12,104 nucleotides of DNA. It comes from Chrysochromulina tobinii (taxonomy: Eukaryota; Haptophyta; Prymnesiales; Chrysochromulinaceae). Location: positions 1 through 12,104 of the forward strand of contig JWZX01001441.1 of the NCBI GenBank assembly GCA_001275005.1, read 5' to 3'. Below the pieces are notes generated by a model, which was given only the letters and a program-made list of their open reading frames with translations, was not told the origin of the DNA and ran no database searches. A program made the translations under genes and the position numbers. Below, piece after piece: positions 7,827-12,104 of this stretch. How positions within the stretch are numbered: position 1 is the first letter of the stretch; each line of letters begins with the position of its first letter.

Positions 7827-9092
7827 TCAGCGCACGAGCTTGCGAGAGATGGCGACGGCTGCGACGGCGCCAACTGCAATGCCTGCCGCAAAGCCCAGCA
7901 ACGAGTCACGCATGGCGATCTGGGCCTCCTTGGTCTTGACGGCCAGCTCCTCTTTGGCCGTTGGCTGCTGCCCACCGGCGAGCTGCCCACCCTTGGCTTC
8001 TTCGAGCGCCTCCAGCTTGGCTTCCAGCGCCGCAAGTTGCTCGCCAGAGTTCGAGCGCGCCATCGACTGCACGGGGACGCGGTACCATCGCACCGCCCAC
8101 GGTGAGCCCTTCGAGTCGAGCATGATCGCCTGCAGCCGGCGGAACATCTCGAAGCAGCCGTCGATCTCCTCGCGGAATCCTGAGATCGACTCCACAGAGA
8201 GGCCGAGAGGCACTCCGCATTGACCAGCTGCACCCAGGATGCGCTCGAGCGCCTCGCAGCACACATCGATCGACTCGAGCACCGCGGCCTCTTTGCTCTT
8301 GGACTCCGATGCGTTCGCCTTGGCCAGAATGCGCTGCTCCACAGCCTCGGGCATGTGGATGCCCAGCCATCGCGCGAATTCGAGCGTCTTCGGCCGACCG
8401 ACGGGTGCAAACGTCAGTAGGATCTTGACGGGTTTCTGTCCGCGGCGGCGGCACTCGTCGGCGTAGTCGTGCAACAGCTTGATCGTTGCCTCGGCGTCGT
8501 ACACCGCCTGAGAGATGAACCACTGCGCGCCGAAGTCCACCTTGCGCAGGATGTTCAGGTGTTCAGTACCCTTCGTCAGGTGGCGCTCGGCAATCGTCAC
8601 GCAGCCGAATGCGAGATTCTTGCGCGCCTTGACGAGTGCGGCCGCACGCTCCATGGAGAGTCGCGGGCCTTCGCGGGAGGATGAGGGGCCGACGAGGTTG
8701 AGCGTGTGATGGTTGCGCATGGTCGCATCGTCAAGCCATTTGTTGAATGCGGCCTCGTCCGGCTCGCTGCATGCGTGGTAGAGCACAGTGCTCTTGCCCG
8801 ACTCGGGTGGGAAGAGGGCCGCGTACTCACTGGGTTCAATTGTTCGCTGGAATGGGAACGGCCGAGACGCGGCGTTGCGTGCGCTCTCGTCCTGAATGTC
8901 GTACACGATGAATCCATCCGACGCGTGCGCACGGGAGCGTGCAACGAACTTGGAGCAAATTTTCTCAGCTTCGACTGGAGTGGTGCCCTCACGGGGGGGC
9001 GTAGATCCGAAAAGGAAGGTGGGCCGCGACGGATCGGAGAGTGCTCTGGCGAGCCACATCGGATCCCATCCGCGTTTATCGTAAGCGGTCAT
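7827..9092 (-). CDS. Methylenetetrahydrofolate reductase-like protein with C-terminal tail anchor
   Basis: This 421-residue protein resembles the MTHFR family, a flavin-binding TIM barrel that reduces 5,10-methylenetetrahydrofolate. Supporting segments are VYDIQDE (63-69) with RPFPF (77-81), the LNLVGPSS strand (131-138), the GCVTIAERH segment (163-171), the FGAQWFISQAVYD strand (187-199) and ILLTFAPVG (224-232). In true MTHFR the first barrel strand carries a catalytic Glu in EFFPP. Here the equivalent place reads FGSTPP (28-33), with no Glu. After the barrel (to about 340) come a Glu/Ala/Lys/Leu-rich coiled-coil-like segment (about 350-395) and a hydrophobic span (about 397-415) ending in a short basic tail (SRKLVR). 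This is the layout of a tail-anchored protein facing the cytosol. The ATG at 9092 has G at -3 (gacATG). Fold family is well supported. Actual activity is uncertain and could be a related one-carbon or redox reaction. Confidence 0.85.
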   Translation of the reverse strand: MTAYDKRGWDPMWLARALSDPSRPTFLFGSTPPREGTTPVEAEKICSKFVARSRAHASDGFIVYDIQDESARNAASRPFPFQRTIEPSEYAALFPPESGKSTVLYHACSEPDEAAFNKWLDDATMRNHHTLNLVGPSSSREGPRLSMERAAALVKARKNLAFGCVTIAERHLTKGTEHLNILRKVDFGAQWFISQAVYDAEATIKLLHDYADECRRRGQKPVKILLTFAPVGRPKTLEFARWLGIHMPEAVEQRILAKANASESKSKEAAVLESIDVCCEALERILGAAGQCGVPLGLSVESISGFREEIDGCFEMFRRLQAIMLDSKGSPWAVRWYRVPVQSMARSNSGEQLAALEAKLEALEEAKGGQLAGGQQPTAKEELAVKTKEAQIAMRDSLLGFAAGIAVGAVAAVAISRKLVR

Positions 9093-9114
9093 GTCTTCCA
9101 GTGTGTTGGGTGGG

Positions 9115-9141
9115 GTCGGTGATTGGTCGGTGACGTCGGTG
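9115..9141 (-). promoter_or_regulatory. Triple gtcggtg heptamer upstream of the MTHFR-like gene
   Basis: The heptamer gtcggtg (caccgac on the coding strand) occurs at 9115-9121, 9126-9132 and 9135-9141, 23 to 49 bases upstream of the ATG at 9092. A minus-strand CCAAT touches the first spacer. The coding-strand core ACCGAC equals the plant DRE/CRT core bound by DREB/CBF factors, but whether this lineage uses that element is unknown. It could equally lie in the 5' UTR. Confidence 0.45.
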
Positions 9142-9220
9142 TGCGGTGTTTTGGAACGCGGTCCCGTCCGAAGTCCTCAAGCGTGAATGAGAAAAGCGCT
9201 GTTTTGGCATAAAAAACCTG

Positions 9221-9250
9221 ACTAATTCGCGCGAGCCAGGCGGAATTAGT
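9221..9250. repeat. 8-bp inverted repeat upstream of the MTHFR-like gene
   Basis: The arms actaattc (9221-9228) and gaattagt (9243-9250) are exact reverse complements with a 14-base spacer, about 130-160 bases upstream of the ATG at 9092. It could be a dimeric factor site; chance is not excluded. Confidence 0.55.
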
Positions 9251-9551
9251 GCAAAGGCAAGACATGCGCGCGTTGCGGTGCACGGCCCGTACAGGTCGCC
9301 GACGCGCAGTCTGACTGGACCGCTTCGACTTGGCACTTACCGCGAACTGCAATTCTGCATTTTTGGCTATTGCCGAACGCGAGCGCGTCGCGCCGCCGGC
9401 CCTGAGTTTCAGAATTCAGTTTGAGTTTCAGTTAGCAGTGTCGCCTGGCCGTGTCACGTGTGATGCTAGAGCCTGTGAAGCTAGAAATGGAAGAACTCTC
9501 TGTGAAGCTGTGTGGAACCGCGGCGACCGGAGCCGTCTTTATAGACGCCGT

Positions 9552-11178
9552 CTATCCGTTTCCGAGTCGCTCATTGGGCCTCAACCTCAAGTCGCCTGAC
9601 GAGAGCTCTTCTCGCAGCCCCTCGATCTCCTCGGACATTGCTCGCGAGCGCGTATCGTCCAAGCACCCAATGATGGCCGCGCAGAGGGCCGCAGCGCCCG
9701 CGTAGCAAGAAAGCGCCGTCGCGGGCGAGGCCGCCCACACGCCGCCGGCCACGTAAGACGTGGCGGCGCCAGCGAGGCGGGAAGCGGCCGAGACGAGCCC
9801 GAAGCCCGTCGCGCGCAGCCGCGTGGGTAGCCGCTCTGCCGAGAGGACGTACAGCGCTGAGTACGAGCCGAAGGCGGCGGCACGACCGACTACCACGAGG
9901 GCTACGAGCACGACAGCTGCCTCCATCGACCCTTGGCCGCTCACGAGAATGACGAGCGCCATCAAGCCGAGTGCAGCGGCGACGATGAGAGTGCCGCCCG
10001 AGACAGTGCGCACGCGGCCTGCCCGGTCGATTCGTGGCCGTGGCGAGCAATAGGCCGGGCACCTCACCGACCGTAGCGAGCAGTGAGGTGGCGTAGTCTG
10101 CGTCCGAGGTGCCTGACGCATCAGTAGCGTTGGCGATGGCGGGAGCGGCGGGCGGAAGCGCCGTTGCGAGCAGCTTGGGCGTCACGAAAATCATCCCAAA
10201 ATAAGTGAACGTGAGCAGGAACCAGCCCGCACACAGTGCAGCGGAGGCCAGCCGAAGCGACGGGTGAAATACGGAACCCACGTGCGCGGCGGTAGCGGCG
10301 GCGGCATCGAAAGCGCCGTAACGGGCGCACCCGTGCAGCTCACAGCGCTCGCTTACCCTCGGGACCGGAGCGCCGTCATGAGCGCCGCCGTCCTCGTCGC
10401 ACGGCTCGCTCGGTGCACCCGTGTAGCAAGGGGCCGCCACGGCAAGGGCCTCGGCAGGGCCAAGGGGAGGTGGCTGCCCGTTGGTGATCGCAGCGTGCCG
10501 CAAGAGTGCGGCAGCGGACGCTGACTTGCCTCGTGTCGTGAGCCAGCGGGGCGACTCGGGCACGCGTCTCGCAAGGCCTAGAGCCAACCAGAGTGGCAGT
10601 GTCGAGAGCAGCAGCACCCAGCGCCAGCCGGCCGGCCTGCGCAGCAGAAGCCATACGAGGAGCACCTCGACGACGGAGCCTGCTACAAAGAAGAGCTCGA
10701 ACCACATGAGAAGCGGGCCGCGCGATCGCCGCGGCAGAAGCTCGCTGCAGAGCGCGAAGCCGAGGTTCGTGCCAGAGAGTCCGAGCCCGACCAGCGCACG
10801 CAGCCCGAGGAAGACGAAGATGCCGCCGTCGGGAGCTCCGGCACTCAGCACGCCGCCGACGGCCGTGATCGACGTGGTGATCAGCCACCCAGCTCGGCGG
10901 CCATAGTGGTCTGTGAAGATGCCCCACAATAACGCGCCCACCAGCATGCCCACAAACATGATGCTGGCGAGCGAATCGGCTGTCGCCTGCGGAACATTCC
11001 ACTCCACTGCAAGGACGGGAAGGACAAACGCAATCACGGTGAGCTCCATCGCGTCGCCCATCCATGTCAACCCGGTGGCACATATCAAAGGCCACTGGAA
11101 GCGACCGGCGCCGATGCGTTCCAAGACGTCCTCAAGCGACACAACTTTGTGATGATAGACGGTCGGCTCGCTGTCCAT
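9552..11178 (-). CDS. SVOP/SV2-like MFS transporter, interrupted by a one-base frameshift
   Basis: This is a twelve-span major facilitator of the SVOP/SV2 and plant NIAP-like group, which moves organic ions or small metabolites across membranes. Typical features are the N-terminal LEDVLERIGAGRFQW (15-29), the first span with TWMGDAMEL (38-46), the MFS motif between spans 2 and 3 as GIFTDHYGRRAGW (86-98), and PESPRWL (207-213) after span 6. A long polar loop (about 214-305) follows. The first frame is good up to about residue 382 (GEVPGLLLATAT). Homology then continues one frame over, starting at IDRAGRV, and includes LYVLSAERLPTRLRATGFG. The change falls at the doublet at 10031-10032, where one extra base is present. 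Allowing for it gives about 541 residues, close to animal SVOP. The original frame stays open to 9571 by chance. A sequencing error, a recent pseudogene and a real frameshift all remain possible. Substrate is unknown. Confidence 0.88.
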
Positions 11179-11188
11179 CCGAGTCCAT
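11132..11188 (-). other. Possible 18-codon upstream ORF overlapping the transporter start
   Basis: An ATG at 11188, ten bases upstream of the transporter ATG (11178) and out of frame with it, has G at -3 and G at +4, a strong eukaryotic context. Its frame ends at 11132-11134 inside the transporter gene. If transcribed, it would compete for ribosomes. The transporter ATG itself has C at -3 and G at +4, so its context is weaker. Confidence 0.35.
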
Positions 11189-11462
11189 CACGTCAGGGAT
11201 CCTTGGTCTGGATTGCGGAGCGCGTCGGAAAGGGTGTGAACGTTAACAGCCGGAAAGGGCTTGAAAGGGTGTGAAAGTTAACACGACACAACCGGACTGC
11301 ACAATCCTTGGTGTGTAGGCGCCTCGTGTGAACATGGCTGTTAACACACCGCCGCCGTGGACAGCGACTACTTTAAACGACCTCTCTCAGCAGATCCCCA
11401 ATGACGTTCGCTGCTCCGCGATTCACCTCAGAGACTCCCACCAGCGCACGCCGGAGCTCCAC
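11179..11462. other. Intergenic region upstream of the transporter
   Basis: These 284 bases separate the start of the transporter gene from the stop of the unrecognised right-edge gene, both on the minus strand. The region carries the gttaac-containing repeats listed separately. No other gene-like frame was seen. Confidence 0.55.
11228..11283. repeat. Two near-identical 21-bp repeats containing gttaac
   Basis: Copies at 11228-11248 and 11263-11283 share 20 of 21 bases: gaaagggtgtgaa, one variable base (c or a), then gttaaca. They are 35 bases apart start to start. A partial copy (gaaagggcttgaa, 11253-11265) overlaps the start of the second. A looser relative with gtgtgaac and gttaacac lies at 11326-11347. 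They lie about 50-105 bases upstream of the transporter ATG, the expected place for factor-binding sites. Confidence 0.8.
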
Positions 11463-12104
11463 TCAGATAGCCTGTTTTCCATCAACAACCGCCGTCTTCG
11501 CGCAAAAAAAAAAACAAAAAAAACCCGCAAAAATCGTTGCAGGATTGCAGACTCTGATAATTGATGAATATCGCGGAATCCTGTCAAAATGCTCCACAAT
11601 CATCTGGAAGTGGTACCAGACGAACTCCTGGGCGCGCCCATAGACGTAGGCGACGCTGCCGAGCTTCTTCTGCACGTAGTGATGACGCGAGCATGCATTC
11701 TGCCTCTGCACGAAGCCGCCTGAGCCTCTTGGAAAGAGCACCGTGTGAGCGGCATTGTCCGGGCTCGTCATCGGCTCGTCGGACGCAGCAGCCTGTGCTA
11801 GGTCGTCGTCGCGTCCTCGTGCATCACGTGGGCGCTTGTCGCCGATGATCTGCTCCTCGCGCACGCGCTCATGATCAGCTGCCTGAGGCAGAGGGAGCAC
11901 AGACACGGCTGCTCCGACGAAGGGCGGGGGCCGCGCGAGGGCACTTTGGGTGCCGGCCGCCCGCTGTCGCTGGCGGCGCGAGGCCCGATGGCGTTCGTCG
12001 TCGGACTCATCGCTGGCATCATCCGAGTCGCTGCTCTCCTCGTGGAGGAGTGGCTGAGAGCCGTTGAGTTCGCGCTCGAGGCACGTCAGGGTCTCCTCGA
12101 TGAT
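11463..12104 (-). CDS. C-terminal part of an unrecognised protein, open at the right edge
   Basis: The frame is open from the right edge to a stop at 11463-11465, giving 213 residues of a longer protein. I do not recognise it. From the edge it begins IIEETLTCLERELNGS, then an acidic Ser/Asp cluster (SSDSDDASDESDDE) and a basic patch (RRQRQRAA), a combination common in nuclear or RNA-associated proteins. A polar linker follows, then a compact-looking segment (FVQRQNACSRHHYVQKKLGS and AYVYGRAQEFVWYHFQMIVE) rich in aromatic residues. The last 20 or so residues come from a T-rich tract and include FFCFFF, so the true end may differ if that tract is part of an intron or its length is misread. A T-rich run followed by AG on the minus strand could be a 3' splice site. 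Confidence 0.55.
   Translation of the reverse strand: MIEETLTCLERELNGSQPLLHEESSDSDDASDESDDERHRASRRQRQRAAGTQSALARPPPFVGAAVSVLPLPQAADHERVREEQIIGDKRPRDARGRDDDLAQAAASDEPMTSPDNAAHTVLFPRGSGGFVQRQNACSRHHYVQKKLGSVAYVYGRAQEFVWYHFQMIVEHFDRIPRYSSIIRVCNPATIFAGFFCFFFCAKTAVVDGKQAI
11504..11523. repeat. A-rich homopolymer tract (A11 C A8)
   Basis: Eleven A residues, one C and eight A residues stand out in a GC-rich setting. On the minus strand this is T8-G-T11 inside the final codons of the right-edge frame. It may be an intron pyrimidine tract, 3' UTR sequence, or the remnant tail of a retroposed plus-strand copy. Length errors here would change the predicted C-terminus. Confidence 0.85.

Larger units (their letters stand above)
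9093..9551. other. Intergenic region: MTHFR-like promoter and MFS transporter 3' end
   Basis: Two minus-strand genes flank this region, so it should hold the 3' UTR of the transporter and the promoter of the MTHFR-like gene. Near the latter are a triple heptamer and a CCAAT pentamer on the minus strand (9126-9122). An 8-bp inverted repeat lies at 9221-9250. The decamer tgagtttcag is repeated at 9403 and 9422. No convincing gene was found. Confidence 0.55.

Noticed and set aside
10020-10045. Programmed frameshift or small intron as the cause of the transporter frame change
   Set aside because: No stop codon, slippery run or splice-site pair is visible at the junction, and the homology gap is a single base, which no intron would leave. 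A sequencing error or true mutation is simpler.
10376-11095. 239-codon minus-strand frame inside the transporter gene
   Set aside because: It overlaps the conserved transporter frame and is rich in Arg, His and Cys with no family features.
1-12104. CRISPR array, defence system, virus or transposon
   Set aside because: No regular spacer-repeat pattern, no transposase, integrase, capsid or polymerase motifs, and no terminal repeats with duplications were found. The recognisable genes are ordinary eukaryotic ones.

Overview
The window looks like nuclear DNA from a GC-rich, intron-poor unicellular eukaryote, most plausibly a microalga such as a haptophyte (lineage inferred, low confidence). Its most diagnostic gene encodes the Mediator subunit MED31, which exists only in eukaryotes. 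An SVOP/SV2-type transporter and a class 3 lipase also fit a eukaryote. No operons, Shine-Dalgarno-led genes, rRNA, CRISPR array, phage genes or intact transposon were seen, and I found no convincing tRNA.

Layout from left to right: (1) 1-657 has no clear gene, only weak open frames. (2) 658-4050 (-) encodes a 1130-residue, mostly disordered, repeat-containing protein of unknown function, with one compact-looking island. (3) 4051-4806 is a shared upstream region between two divergent genes; it holds a 9-bp hairpin. (4) 4807-6387 (+) encodes a membrane-anchored class 3 lipase with a recognisable Ser-Asp-His set. (5) 6388-7013 is intergenic. (6) 7014-7424 (+) encodes MED31. (7) 7425-7826 is the convergent intergenic gap. 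(8) 7827-9092 (-) encodes a methylenetetrahydrofolate reductase-like protein with a coiled coil and a C-terminal tail anchor. (9) 9093-9551 is its upstream region, with a triple heptamer and an inverted repeat. (10) 9552-11178 (-) encodes an SVOP-like MFS transporter whose frame is broken by one extra base near 10031-10032. (11) 11179-11462 carries near-identical repeats upstream of the transporter. (12) 11463-12104 (-) is the 3' part of an unrecognised gene that enters from the right edge.

The genes show no obvious shared pathway: transcription (MED31), lipid hydrolysis (lipase), one-carbon-like flavoenzyme chemistry (MTHFR-like) and solute transport (MFS). I read this as ordinary eukaryotic gene order rather than a dedicated system. 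The points most worth a second look are the transporter frameshift, the tail-anchored MTHFR-like protein whose usual catalytic Glu motif is changed, the repeat clusters just upstream of two genes, and the two uncharacterised proteins.
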